The position numbers and the translations under genes were made by a program. A DNA stretch of 19,957 nt from Stramenopiles sp. TOSAG23-3. Its lineage: Eukaryota; Sar. Numbering within the stretch: position 1 is the stretch's first letter; every line of letters begins with the position of its first letter. Where the stretch lies: positions 1 through 19,957 of the forward strand of contig LT642385.1 in assembly GCA_900128585.1 (NCBI GenBank). Direction: 5' to 3'. The notes beneath the pieces were generated by a model. The model did not search any database, was not told the DNA's origin, and saw only the letters and a program-made list of their open reading frames with translations. Shown piece by piece: positions 1 through 8,508 of this stretch.

Positions 1-314
1 AAGAAGAGAGTGGAGAGTGATGATATATTTATATTTATTATAATAAAATTGTGGTTTTCGTTCAGCCTAATAATACTATGTATATAAATATGTACATTTT
101 TCCTTCTTCCTGCCTTTTTTGTTATTCACCGTTCTTTGTTGAAACTGTTTTGTTGTTGATGTTTCATTGCATGGACAGATGAATGTTTCTTAGCAAGATT
201 TCCAGTTATTTGACGAAGAAAGTTTTTTTTACTGTTTTCCTTTGTTGTTTTAATTGTAGAAATATAGCGTTGAATTCCTACATTTGATTGGTGTTTCCTT
301 TTCCTGGCATTGAT
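1..314 (+). other. 5' flank of the first gene
   Basis: No convincing gene is seen. A TATATAAATA string at 81-90 is a candidate TATA box for the gene at 315. A long T-rich tract ending in TAATTGTAG at 251-259 looks like a 3' splice site, so a 5'-UTR intron is possible, but no convincing donor or CTAAC branch point accompanies it. Confidence 0.35.
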
Positions 315-674
315 ATGTCCTTATCATCATCCCCTCGGTCTCGTAGTAGAAGTAGAGGAGGCACCCGCCGTCGTGTCTCCCCCCCTGCAAACTACAAGCC
401 CATGCCCGGTATGGTAACGAACGTCCTTCACAACCGGCCGACCAACCGAGTCGAAAACGAAATGCGAAAATTAATGTTGCAGAAGAAACAAAACGAGGAA
501 CATAGAATGGAGACCATCCGCGTCAATACAGAGCTGAAACAGTCCGACGTACGGGCCAAACGAAACTTACAGAAGACGCAAGGGAAGATAATTAGTTACC
601 AGAAGAGAATGGAAAGGGAAGTAAAGAAGCATGAAGCAAAGCGAAAGGCCAGCAAAAAGAGTCCATCTCGTTGA
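315..674 (+). CDS. small basic SR-rich, coiled-coil protein, function unknown
   Basis: I do not recognise this protein. It has 119 residues from the ATG at 315; the open frame extends to 288 but only with a TTG. The N-terminus is Arg/Ser-rich (SPRSRSRSRGG), as in splicing-related RS segments. A short Pro/Met linker follows, and then about 75 residues of highly charged sequence rich in K, R, E and Q that should form a helix or coiled coil. There is no membrane span or signal peptide. The base composition is clearly richer in G and C than the flanks, which supports coding. An AATAAA lies 109 nt after the stop. Nuclear, RNA-associated or cytoskeletal roles would all fit the composition; none is shown. 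Confidence 0.6.
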   Translation: MSLSSSPRSRSRSRGGTRRRVSPPANYKPMPGMVTNVLHNRPTNRVENEMRKLMLQKKQNEEHRMETIRVNTELKQSDVRAKRNLQKTQGKIISYQKRMEREVKKHEAKRKASKKSPSR

Positions 675-782
675 TGTTTTGCCCCGGTGGATGGCCTTGG
701 CTTTTCCGTCATTTTGCGCATTATGTCTTTCATCTCCTCCTGACCCACAGGAATATTCTGTTGGTCCCCCTGGAAATACTTT

Positions 783-788
783 AATAAA
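783..788 (+). terminator. candidate polyadenylation signal
   Basis: An AATAAA lies about 110 nt after the stop of the gene at 315-674 on the same strand, a plausible distance for its polyadenylation signal. Confidence 0.4.
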
Positions 789-855
789 GAAAAGATTTCG
801 TCGAGAACAGACGAAATGGTTTTCCGTTCTTTCCTTCTTTATTTCGGGGGTGTGA

Positions 856-1557
856 TTAATTACCTAAAATTTCCTAACGCAAATATATTCTAAATTAGTC
901 CATAATCTAATTTTATTTTAGGATTCTATTGTGAAATCTAACGATATTTTTGATAGAATTAAGGAATAAGTCTAATTACGATCAAAATAACAATTCTATT
1001 TGCCTAACGCGTGACTAACGCATTACAATGCAGAACACCACAATCTAGTTATAATTATGACTTATCGACGGCATAATTAGGCAGAAGCGGGATATTAATA
1101 TAACACTAAAAACTAAAAGCCTGAGCCATTTGCTTTTCTATTTATTTGGTGACTAGCATGCAAGATTGAGTATTTCGGGTCAGTGTGAAATTCGTTCCTG
1201 CATGTGCTGAGCAGAGCCGTGCGCATCATCTTGTGTTGGTCTTTCCGTGGTGCCGACAACCATGCAGGCGGGAGTATTAGGCGATTGTGCGCCATTGCCT
1301 CAATGCATGCTAGTAATAGACAGTGTCGTCTCTCGGGATGTCCATTACCCGATAACCCTGGGGGGCGTGGCTGGGCGGCCTTGGCTTTATTTTTCGCGCG
1401 GGCGTCCCGGTAGGGCCGCCTCTTTGGCGGTGGGGGGACACGGCCTTTGTCTCGTCCTTGTCCGCTTGGCGTATTGGTGGTTCCGGTGATTTCCACTGTG
1501 ATAAATACCTGTTCCCGATCTCCATCAGGGTTTGCTCTGCTGCAAGGTTCCTGATGT
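856..1557. other. intergenic, AT-rich then GC-rich
   Basis: Positions 856-1120 are AT-rich with no coding signal. From about 1200 to 1720 the DNA becomes GC-rich with several overlapping minus-strand open frames (1113-1586 and 1310-1660). None has a recognisable domain. They look like shifted frames of one decayed transposon-like coding region, described under 1558-1857. Confidence 0.35.
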
Positions 1558-1857
1558 TTACGTCGGTGCATATTTCCATGCGGCATTGTGTCGGTCCAAG
1601 ATGATTGACCGAAGTCGTGCCGTACTTGCCTCCCTCGAGCGGCGCCACAGTACGTTCCATAACCGGTCTGTTCGTTCTGCCCCTGTCATTTGCGATAGTA
1701 AAGGATCGAATACGTACTGACCTCTGGGCGGTTCGTACTGAAGTGCGTTGAGCGAGAGACGGATGGCTTCCCCAGATAGGTACTGGTCCGGCAGGAGTGT
1801 GGAGAGTGCATTGTGCTTGTCTTGCTCTGTATTATATATATTAATTAAGTATTTAAT
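1558..1857 (-). pseudogene. decayed transposon-like ORF, possibly Ulp1/C48 protease-like
   Basis: An open stretch of 99 codons lies between stops, with its first ATG about half-way, so it is not an intact gene. The translation is protein-like, with amphipathic helices and the string LPDQYLSGEAIRLSLNAL followed by YVFDPLLSQM. This is loosely reminiscent of the N-terminal part of the Ulp1/C48 cysteine proteases carried by several eukaryotic DNA transposons. The catalytic HW and downstream Asp/Cys motifs are not seen. After the stop at 1558 coding-like sequence continues in other minus frames to about 1113, as expected after indels. The island is GC-rich in AT-rich surroundings. The family call is weak; that it is a degraded element is inference. 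Confidence 0.3.
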
Positions 1858-1866
1858 TCAAGATTT

Positions 1867-1872
1867 TTTATT
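1867..1872 (-). terminator. candidate polyadenylation signal of the TM2 gene
   Basis: TTTATT on the plus strand reads AATAAA on the minus strand, about 122 nt beyond the stop of the TM2-domain gene ending at 1995. Confidence 0.3.
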
Positions 1873-1994
1873 AATCTCTTCAATAATCATTGCCTCTGCC
1901 TTCAAAACATTTGATCCTCCTCTCGTGGCCGTCAGTAATATCCGCATATTTCTTCTCCAAAACCAATATTAAGATCACCTTCCAATTCCTCTAC

Positions 1995-3593
1995 TCAAAT
2001 TGTTTCCAAATTTTCTGTTTTTACAGCAATATATGTTTCTTGTGAAAGCTGCTCTCTTGGAAATGACTCGCGAACCCCCGGTGTAGGAACCTCTCGTCGC
2101 TCTCCTGGTACTGCCGTCATTTCGACCCCCCGTGCAGGAGCCACTTGTGAAAGCTGCTGTACAGGAATGGTCGTCATTTCGCGCGTCATTTCGACCCCCG
2201 GTGCAGGAGCCACTTGTTGCTGAAGCCCTTGGAGTTGATACACTGGAAACACTGGAGGCTGGACAACTTGCACGTCGGGCCGACAGACATCATTGCCGAG
2301 TGTCGGTCTCGATGCATAACTCGTCAATAAGGCCTCCGCCTCTGTTACGTCTTCCCTATTGGAGAAGTAGGCTGTTGTGTACAAGTAAGGAAAATAAATA
2401 GAATTTTCAGTCTCGTCTTGGTTACTGCAACAAGAAGATGAAGGACAACATATGTCTTCCTGCCGTGTTTTGAATTTATTCACATTTTTTAAAAGCAGCA
2501 TAACTTTATCTTCTTTCTTTTTTTTGATCCTGATACAACAGGGAAACAACCAACAAACAGGACAGCACGGACTCGGAAGAACGCATAGTTCCTCCGTTCT
2601 ATTTGAAGTTGTAGTCAAAACTACATTATCTCGATTCACAGTCGTGTGATAATCATCATAATTTTTTGGGCAGCAACCGTCACAACACTTTTCACAGCCA
2701 CTCGTCCAATATCTTTTTCGATGCTTAAAAATTCTAGGCACTACTACTCGCATGTCCGGAAGAGTTAAATTAATTTGGGAGGATAAATTTTGAAAGAAAG
2801 TATACGCATCTTCCTGTGCTTTCACTTTTATATAAAAGTACCCATAAGGATTGTACACCTCAATCGACCCCTTCTTCTTTAACCAATTGTTCCCGCAGCA
2901 CAGAGCCCGTGCATCGTTTAACCATCCAAAGAGACAATATCCATATGTGCAGGCATAACACAGCCTTTCCCACCACGGACCAGTTTGCATCAATTCGCGA
3001 TGGACCCCCCACCATCCCCATGGTGGAAACCAACCACTAAGAACATACCACCAAGGATATTCTGGTGGCAATTCGTACCTCACCCCATTTATTCTTGTCA
3101 TGAATATGTCATTGTATTCTTTGAACGTCTTGGTTTCGAATGCTGTTGTGATGTGGTGCTGCCCAATTTGAATGCTCTTTTTCTCGTATGCCAAGGGGGG
3201 GTGAACAAATGTCTCCAGTTCATTTGCATCAGGATTACTTTGAAATCGTGTGAAATATGGTTTCATACAATCGTACAAGTCTTTCCGCAACTGCAATGCA
3301 GCCTCTCTCTGAAGTGGGACTTCAACGATTTCATGCTGAGTGGACAGAAATGACTCATTTTGTACGCATAAATGGATTCGAACCGTCCATGTGGGCTCCC
3401 AGAAGTACATCAGGATTCCATCAACTAGCCATATCCAGCAAAAGGGTACGAAAAGGACAGGCGATCTTCCCCCCATTGCAACCCAAGCTGCACCAAGACC
3501 TGATTCTAAAAATATCATAGCCCAGGAGGATGGTCTCAATCGATGTGGTAATAATGCAAAACGATGAAGACCAAATAGTCCAAGCGTCATCCA
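1995..3593 (-). CDS. double TM2-domain membrane protein, 3' exon
   Basis: This is the last and largest exon of a Cys-rich membrane protein, 532 codons from the splice acceptor (first ATG at 3590). It opens with a TM2-type domain: LGLFGLHRF near residues 3-11, two hydrophobic stretches and WLVDGILM at 54-61, matching the G-x-HRF and W-x2-D signature. A second, more divergent TM2-like segment lies at about 185-230 (GWWGVHREL, then FGWLNDARAL). Between and after them are soluble segments. Cys clusters lie at 299-307, 336-352 (CCPVCWLFPCC followed by IKKKKEDK) and 381-388. The C-terminus has degenerate VAPAPGVEMT/VAPARGVEMT repeats. TM2 proteins usually carry one such domain. The precise function is unknown. 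The ATG at 3590 directly follows a TTGTAG acceptor, so translation probably begins upstream. Confidence 0.65.
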   Translation of the reverse strand, partial: WMTLGLFGLHRFALLPHRLRPSSWAMIFLESGLGAAWVAMGGRSPVLFVPFCWIWLVDGILMYFWEPTWTVRIHLCVQNESFLSTQHEIVEVPLQREAALQLRKDLYDCMKPYFTRFQSNPDANELETFVHPPLAYEKKSIQIGQHHITTAFETKTFKEYNDIFMTRINGVRYELPPEYPWWYVLSGWFPPWGWWGVHRELMQTGPWWERLCYACTYGYCLFGWLNDARALCCGNNWLKKKGSIEVYNPYGYFYIKVKAQEDAYTFFQNLSSQINLTLPDMRVVVPRIFKHRKRYWTSGCEKCCDGCCPKNYDDYHTTVNRDNVVLTTTSNRTEELCVLPSPCCPVCWLFPCCIRIKKKKEDKVMLLLKNVNKFKTRQEDICCPSSSCCSNQDETENSIYFPYLYTTAYFSNREDVTEAEALLTSYASRPTLGNDVCRPDVQVVQPPVFPVYQLQGLQQQVAPAPGVEMTREMTTIPVQQLSQVAPARGVEMTAVPGERREVPTPGVRESFPREQLSQETYIAVKTENLETI

Positions 3594-3664
3594 CTACAAG
3601 AATTTAAGAAAAGCTTCGTTAGTTTTGTGTTTTTGCAAAGATTTTTTTTGTACAAGATACGTAC
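3594..3664 (-). other. predicted intron in the TM2-domain gene
   Basis: On the minus strand the donor is GTACGT, a CTAAC branch-point pentamer lies at 3618-3622 about 25 nt before the acceptor, and the acceptor is CTTGTAG. The length is 71 nt. Splicing is in phase 0 and joins a frame ending KYFL to WMTLGLFGLHRF, giving a better TM2 N-terminus than the ATG at 3590 does alone. Confidence 0.6.
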
Positions 3665-3844
3665 TAAAAAATATTTTTGAACTGTCCATGCAACTTTCTC
3701 GCCACAACATGCAAAACAATTGAACGGCAACTGCACTGTTGTCTGCACAAGTTTCACATCAGCGGCATGAAATACTTGACCGTACGAAATTGGGAAGGTG
3801 CAGCTACAGCAACGATTCGGAAGGTCATCGCGTATTTCTTCAAT
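3665..3844 (-). CDS. upstream coding exon segment of the TM2-domain gene
   Basis: This is a 60-codon open segment feeding in phase 0 into the intron at 3594-3664. It encodes a Cys-containing stretch (RCCSC, then NCFACCGEK) and ends with a helix leading into the TM2 domain. It has no ATG and a stop just upstream at 3845-3847. It overlaps the end of the 300-codon frame at 3754-4656, on the same strand but in a different frame. The simplest reading is that the two frames belong to one gene, joined by an unrecognised short intron or separated by a 1-nt indel near 3838-3845. A 50-nt GT-AG intron with the donor at the GTAAATGG near 3890 would also restore the frame, but its acceptor (TTGAAG) is poor. 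Confidence 0.45.
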
Positions 3845-4656
3845 TTACCGTTGCGACCAATCAAGAGTTTACACTTTTGCCATTTACCAAGTACATTGTC
3901 GTACCATTCATAATTACTTTTACTAATGATTTGTTTTGGATCCGTTTGTTGCTCGTGAATTGCAGTATTACTTTCAGTTTTTTTTTCACTTTTCTTAAAA
4001 ATAACAGCAATCAAAGCCACCGCAGACCCAACACCGAACGAAATGCTGAAAGGTAGCAGCGCAGTTCCAAGCCCACCTACTTGAATTTCGTAAGCAACGA
4101 CAGTAGGCGTTGGGGTGGGGTCTTTTGTTGTGGACATATGAAATTGTACATAGGAACGGTGTTTGGGGTTTTCATAGATATTTTCAGTAATGGACATTAC
4201 AAAGGCGCCAGAAATAATGCAAACACCATTATTATTACTGAGCGTTACTTCTAAGTGAACGGCGTGTGGTGAATTAGGGATAGGCTCAGCGTAAGTTCTT
4301 GCAGTAGCACTGCAGTTGGGGGCTCCACTTTCAATTGTGACCCCAAAATCCTTATCCGTCCGTCTGAAAATACCAGTATGCTGATTCTTATGATCCCTAT
4401 TCCATGCCATTAGTCTGATCTTATCATTAGCTACCAAAGCAAGTCGAACTGTTGCACCAAAGGTAAGTTTTGTTGGTGTGGCACCAGCGGCTACGTTATT
4501 GGAAGACAACCAGGCACTTGATATTTGATCGATTCTTGATGATCGTGTATGACAAAATTGACATCCTTCCAGGTCATACGGACTCGCAGTGACCAGGCTG
4601 CTCAAGTAAATGCATATCAGAATAAATAATAGTTTCATTGATTTCTTTTTTCTCAT
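3754..4656 (-). CDS. signal-peptide ectodomain plus single membrane span, probably the 5' part of the TM2 gene
   Basis: 300 codons from the ATG at 4656 (an alternative start MKLLF lies six codons later). Residues 7-25 form a signal peptide (KLLFILICIYLSSLVTAS). An ectodomain of about 165 residues follows, with few Cys, beta-rich in appearance and with an N-glycosylation site (NCS). A Thr/Pro linker (DPTPTPT) leads to a membrane span at about 196-219 and a charged cytoplasmic segment. The last 25-30 codons before the stop at 3754 overlap a better coding frame that leads into the TM2 exon, so the annotated C-terminus is doubtful. I recognise no ectodomain family. TM2 proteins of the TM2D group also have a signal peptide and ectodomain before the TM2 domain, which fits a single gene running 4656 to 1995. 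Confidence 0.6.
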   Translation of the reverse strand: MRKKKSMKLLFILICIYLSSLVTASPYDLEGCQFCHTRSSRIDQISSAWLSSNNVAAGATPTKLTFGATVRLALVANDKIRLMAWNRDHKNQHTGIFRRTDKDFGVTIESGAPNCSATARTYAEPIPNSPHAVHLEVTLSNNNGVCIISGAFVMSITENIYENPKHRSYVQFHMSTTKDPTPTPTVVAYEIQVGGLGTALLPFSISFGVGSAVALIAVIFKKSEKKTESNTAIHEQQTDPKQIISKSNYEWYDNVLGKWQKCKLLIGRNGKLKKYAMTFRIVAVAAPSQFRTVKYFMPLM

Positions 4657-4822
4657 TTAATCTTGTGTATTTTTGCTGTTTATATTTGCATACCATCGCA
4701 CCTTCTTGTTGAAATTACGCAAACGTGTGGGAGACGACGAACATTCCTTGTACTAGATTGTGTTCATTGTTATTCCAAGGTGGATTTGACGACGATCTGT
4801 TTCCAGTTTTTTAATATATTTT

Positions 4823-4844
4823 TATTATTATTATAATAATAATA
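4823..4844. repeat. perfect AT palindrome / ATT microsatellite
   Basis: A run of TAT and ATT triplets meets its mirror run of ATA and AAT, making a perfect 22-bp inverted repeat with no spacer. It probably arose from a trinucleotide microsatellite. Confidence 0.75.
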
Positions 4845-4920
4845 GCCTGGGTGTTGTTTTTAATATTTAATACACATAATATATTTAGTGATACAATGGG
4901 CTTGTCGAAGTTCTTGGTTT

Positions 4921-4964
4921 CATTCATTTCTCAAAGTTGGGCCCCATTCATCTCAAAGTTGGGC
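4921..4964. repeat. short imperfect tandem duplication
   Basis: CATTCATTTCTCAAAGTTGG at 4921 is followed by a second copy at 4945 lacking two Ts (CATTCATCTCAAAGTTGG). Each copy is about 20-23 bp. A regulatory role is possible but not shown. Confidence 0.7.
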
Positions 4965-5288
4965 TTTAAAGACAACAATGCTACGTCTATAGTATAATTT
5001 GATTTTGTTGACAGTTGTCATTTTGTCAGGGCTTACTTAAAATAAATATGAATGTGATGGCGGACGACGAGAAAAAAAGAAGAAGAAAAAACAACTGAAC
5101 TCTCTTCTTCAACTTGTGTATGAACTTTATACATACTAAAGTTTATGAAGAAAGGTTCGAAGTTAATTTCAACAAAATTAATGTTGGAAATTTTAATCAA
5201 ATGAACAAAATAATTTACGACTGCCCTCCTTGCAGTAATTTAGTGGAAACTCGAAACCGTGAGAATTTAAGAGTGGGCGGACTTGATC

Positions 5289-6260
5289 ATGGCGAGTCAA
5301 AAAACAGTAGCAAGACGAAAACGCTCGTCGATAGACGCCGGGCAGAAGCAGCACCCCCCGAAGCCATCAGCGGTACCAGGGAAACGTGCAAAGGCAAAGC
5401 CATCACGTAAGAAAAACCATCATTTTAAGTTTGGCTTTCGGTTTACAATGTCGCAAGCGCATGCGTCGAAATTTATTGTCCCAGTCTTGCTTTCCGTTGC
5501 TGGTATGTACGACAAAAATCCAAGCCTGTGGTACGACACCCTGCTTAAACTTTCCGGCTTTCTGTGCTTTGGCGTCTTGTTGCTGTGCGCCGTTTGGGAA
5601 TTTCTTTCTTACTACCTGGCGTCCCCGATGCCAGGGCACCGGTTGCAGAACAAAAAGACCGAACCTCCGATGTACGCAGACGAAGCCAAGGAGACCCTGC
5701 TCTGCATGTACTGCGTTGCTTGCTTCACGGTATGGCCGACCGTTTCAATGCTGCGCGGAGAACCAACGGCCTTCAAGGTAACGCTGGAGGAATGCGTACC
5801 AGCGATGTTTCGGGGCAATGCTGCTGCGGCATATATTGGCAAAATGGTCCTCACTCTTTTGGTTGCCGACACGCATACATTTTGGAAGCACTACTTTCTG
5901 CATAACCCGACGTTTTATGTTTTCCATAAGAGTCACCACAAATTCCACAATCCAAGCACTTTTGCTTGCTTTGCCATTCACCCAGTCGAAGCCGTGTGGA
6001 CGTTTTGGCCCATTTTGCTCATTTGCGTCCCGCACGTGTTCTTTGACGGGTTGACGGGGTTGTACCTGCCGTACCATTTGCCGTTTTTAATATCGTTCAG
6101 TCTGTTGAACTTGTATTTGCACTGCGGGTATAGAATATCCGTGCTCGAATGGGTACTGCCGAGGCTCTTCGTAAACACGAGCGAGTGGCACAACAAGCAT
6201 CACGAATTGAGTGTCTCTCACTTTGGGGAGATGCTTACCCTGTGGGACCACACCAGATGA
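5289..6260 (+). CDS. fatty-acid hydroxylase / sterol desaturase superfamily protein
   Basis: 323 residues from the ATG at 5289 in a good context (GATCATGG). The N-terminal 45 residues are very basic. Membrane spans follow at about 60-75, 85-110, 135-152 and 235-275. The di-iron histidine boxes of the superfamily are present: DTHTFWKHYFLH (194-205), HKSHH (213-217) and HNKHH (301-305). This supports an oxygen-dependent hydroxylase or desaturase acting on a lipid or sterol in the ER or another membrane; the substrate cannot be read. Many family members end in WD-x-LFGT. This one stops at LWDHTR, so the last few residues are missing or divergent. There are no introns, and the gene is richer in G and C than its flanks. 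Confidence 0.85.
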   Translation: MASQKTVARRKRSSIDAGQKQHPPKPSAVPGKRAKAKPSRKKNHHFKFGFRFTMSQAHASKFIVPVLLSVAGMYDKNPSLWYDTLLKLSGFLCFGVLLLCAVWEFLSYYLASPMPGHRLQNKKTEPPMYADEAKETLLCMYCVACFTVWPTVSMLRGEPTAFKVTLEECVPAMFRGNAAAAYIGKMVLTLLVADTHTFWKHYFLHNPTFYVFHKSHHKFHNPSTFACFAIHPVEAVWTFWPILLICVPHVFFDGLTGLYLPYHLPFLISFSLLNLYLHCGYRISVLEWVLPRLFVNTSEWHNKHHELSVSHFGEMLTLWDHTR

Positions 6261-6443
6261 AAAAAGTTGTCATGGGGCAAAGTGGGATGGACGAACAAAT
6301 GCATTGATTCGATCAGTTCATTTTGGCTACAAATCATTGAATAGGTGTCGATTTTAGGGGGATATTTAGTAGTACGGTACATAGGTAAAAATAAGTGAAA
6401 ATATGGTTATTTTGACAGATCAGCAAAAAGGAAGAGAAGTACA

Positions 6444-6467
6444 ATCAGACTCCACATAGGATTTTGT
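6444..6467 (+). repeat. 24-bp direct repeat, left copy
   Basis: Starts ATCAGACTCCACATAGG and ends in TTTTGT. It is identical over 24 bp to 8886-8909 in the same orientation. The two copies bracket the glycosyltransferase gene. Confidence 0.85.
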
Positions 6468-6617
6468 TGCGACTCATGTTTTCCATGATTTCATTGGAAA
6501 CATCAATTCTCGTCTGTTTTTATGCTGCCATATTTCTTTGTTCATTGTACAAATGTTTGAACAACGTAAAGGGGTTAGAGTTTGTATTTTTTGTTTGTTT
6601 GTATTAATGAAATATGG

Positions 6618-6623
6618 TTTATT
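6618..6623 (-). terminator. candidate polyadenylation signal of the glycosyltransferase
   Basis: TTTATT on the plus strand, AATAAA on the minus strand, about 180 nt after the stop of the gene ending at 6802. Confidence 0.35.
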
Positions 6624-6801
6624 AATTACGGTACCACTGTACACCCTTCGGATATTGCGTCAAGAACCCGGCCTTCGGCCTTTTGGAGCGAGATTCGGAG
6701 AGATTGAAGCTGGGTATAAGTACTCGTACAAGAAAAAAGAATTCAGTCTTTTCATATATTTTTTTTTCAGAATTTTGTACCTTTCTTTACGTTCCTACTC
6801 T

Positions 6802-8508
6802 CTACATATTGGCTTTCGACAGCAATGCTTTTGCAATGGAGGTCCAGGCAAACTTTTCAATGGCTATCTCTCTCAGCTGAAGCCCAATCTTAGACCGTTT
6901 ACTGTCAGGACCGTTGCTGCTTTCGTCGTATTCTCCAGATGGGTAGAGAAATTCCAGGGCTGCTTTGATTTTCGGCACCAAGGCTTTCACAAAAAAACCG
7001 CCATCGGCGTAGCCAAATTTACCTCCTTTCTTCGTCTCAATGGTCATTATGTCTGCAATGCCAGCGTTGACTTTCCTTACTTCCTCAACGACGTCCACAA
7101 TCCCCGAGTGGTAGTTCACCAACGGCAAAACCCCGCAGCACATTGCCTCTGCTGCCACCATCCCAAATGCTTCGGCGGCTTTTGATCCCACGACGACCAA
7201 ACTACTGAGAGGGAGGAGGAGGGACAGTTGCGCATGATTAAGAATCCCGGTCACCGTGATTTGCTTTACTTCCGCAGAATTAAGGGGGCGAAAGTACTCA
7301 TCTAGATCTGCGGAGCGGTCAACAAAGCCTCCTGCGTACGCACTCGCAACGAACTGGGATTTGTTGTTCTGCGCCATCGCGTCGATCATTCCTTCCAGAT
7401 GCTCTCGAAATCCCCCAAATCCAACAAAGATCAACCTTGCTGTTGGCGTCTGTTCAAGGACCCCCCCTTTTCCAGCAAACGCAACCAGAATCTCGCCAAC
7501 CCCTTTTGTGTTTAAAAATTTGCCAAAATACATGACGATCGGCCCGCTGCTGCCGGAAATGTCGGGGAAGCGGTCCAGTAAGTCTGCATCGGTCGCGCGT
7601 TGGTTGTACTGTTCCCCGCGTACACCCAGCGCCTGGTGGTACAGTTCTCCGTCGTCATCGCCCGCCTGAGGCTCGGGGAAATCACCGAGTTTACCAGCAC
7701 TGCGGCCGTCCGGGTGCTCTTGAACATGTTTGTTCACTAGTGTCTTAAACCGGTCCAGGTTGCCGTTGATGGTGGAGTCGTTAGAGTAGAGTGGGAGGAA
7801 CACATTCTCGTCCATCCCCGGCGGAACGGTAACCATCCGTTCTTCAAATTTCAGCGTGGCAGCACGTTCTGGTCCGAAGACTTCGTGCATTCGGTCCACA
7901 ATGTGAGCGGTCCCGGCAATAATCTCAGTGCAGCCCACCAGACCCTGTATTGCAAAATGCAAAAAACGAGGGTGAGGGTGGAGCACAAATGTCAACGCGC
8001 TGCCGTGTATTTTACAGGCATAGGGCACCCCTGTTCCCTCCAGACCGCGGGCAGCAATAACGGGCGAGAAAAGAGCGTGGTTCGTGAGCACTAGCTGTGC
8101 TGGGGCCCGCCGGTCGGTCCCAATAGCAACGGAGCGCAGGCTGGCTGCAGTTTTGCTAATATGGTTCTCTATCTCGTCCTCCGTGCAGTCTGGGATTACC
8201 TTGACGGTGTAGCCTTCGTATTTGTCATAAACGTACACAGGGAGCAGGAAATCAATATTCGGCACCACCACCCTACAAATCCCAGGTTTCGGGTTGGGAA
8301 GCTTTTGCAGCTCTTCCATTGAGGTATCCGGACCAAAATATTCATCAACAAAATCGTACGAAGCCGCTTGCAAATCCTGGCAGACAATTGTCACGCCCTT
8401 CCCCAATGCAATCCATGCTTTGGCAACGTTAAGCGTGTAAATATTTGACCCTGTCCCAGCCAAAATATACCCGTGGATGATGATAACGTGACCGGCACTC
8501 GCAGCCAT
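6802..8508 (-). CDS. GT4-family glycosyltransferase
   Basis: 568 residues from the ATG at 8508, intronless. It is a GT-B fold retaining glycosyltransferase. The N-terminal lobe begins with the glycine-rich HGYILAGTGSNIY (12-24) and contains KIHGSALTFVLHPHPRF (166-182). A linker at about 245-320 looks less conserved. The C-terminal lobe has GPIVMYFGKFLNTKG (322-336) and the E-x7-E motif EAFGMVAAE (446-454) followed by CGVLPLVNYHSG, which binds the nucleotide-sugar. The family transfers a sugar from an NDP-sugar to an acceptor; the acceptor is unknown. No signal peptide or membrane span is seen, so it is probably cytosolic or peripheral. The lack of introns, GC-rich coding sequence and bacterial-like family raise horizontal origin as a possibility, unproven. 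Confidence 0.88.
   Translation of the reverse strand: MAASAGHVIIIHGYILAGTGSNIYTLNVAKAWIALGKGVTIVCQDLQAASYDFVDEYFGPDTSMEELQKLPNPKPGICRVVVPNIDFLLPVYVYDKYEGYTVKVIPDCTEDEIENHISKTAASLRSVAIGTDRRAPAQLVLTNHALFSPVIAARGLEGTGVPYACKIHGSALTFVLHPHPRFLHFAIQGLVGCTEIIAGTAHIVDRMHEVFGPERAATLKFEERMVTVPPGMDENVFLPLYSNDSTINGNLDRFKTLVNKHVQEHPDGRSAGKLGDFPEPQAGDDDGELYHQALGVRGEQYNQRATDADLLDRFPDISGSSGPIVMYFGKFLNTKGVGEILVAFAGKGGVLEQTPTARLIFVGFGGFREHLEGMIDAMAQNNKSQFVASAYAGGFVDRSADLDEYFRPLNSAEVKQITVTGILNHAQLSLLLPLSSLVVVGSKAAEAFGMVAAEAMCCGVLPLVNYHSGIVDVVEEVRKVNAGIADIMTIETKKGGKFGYADGGFFVKALVPKIKAALEFLYPSGEYDESSNGPDSKRSKIGLQLREIAIEKFAWTSIAKALLSKANM

Larger units (their letters stand above)
4657..5288. other. divergent intergenic region
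   Basis: This lies between the minus-strand TM2 gene and the plus-strand hydroxylase gene, so it should hold both promoters. It is AT-rich, with an ATT/AAT palindrome (4823-4844) and a short tandem duplication (4921-4964). No gene is supported; a plus-strand open frame at 5114-5410 has no coding character and overlaps the hydroxylase start out of frame. Confidence 0.4.
6261..6801. other. convergent intergenic region
   Basis: This lies between the 3' ends of the hydroxylase (+) and the glycosyltransferase (-). It holds one copy of a 24-bp direct repeat (6444-6467), a short GC hairpin-like string (GGCCTTCGGCC near 6671-6681) and a minus-strand AATAAA at 6618-6623. A plus-strand open frame 6538-7185 runs antisense into the glycosyltransferase and is not supported as a gene. 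Confidence 0.4.

Noticed and set aside
3373-3384. GGATTCGAACC, the reverse complement of a tRNA B box, suggesting a minus-strand tRNA
   Set aside because: It lies inside the TM2-domain coding exon (encoding TVRIH). The flanks do not form acceptor, D or anticodon stems.
4549-4563. CQFCH, a CxxCH heme-c-like motif in the ectodomain of the 300-codon frame
   Set aside because: A single short motif right after a signal peptide in a eukaryotic secretory protein, with no other cytochrome features; chance is more likely.
5114-5410. 98-codon plus-strand frame upstream of the hydroxylase
   Set aside because: It overlaps the hydroxylase start out of frame, is AT-rich in its 5' half and has no recognisable character.
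6538-7185. 215-codon plus-strand open frame
   Set aside because: Most of it is antisense to the well-supported glycosyltransferase, and its 5' part is low-complexity AT-rich sequence with no domain.
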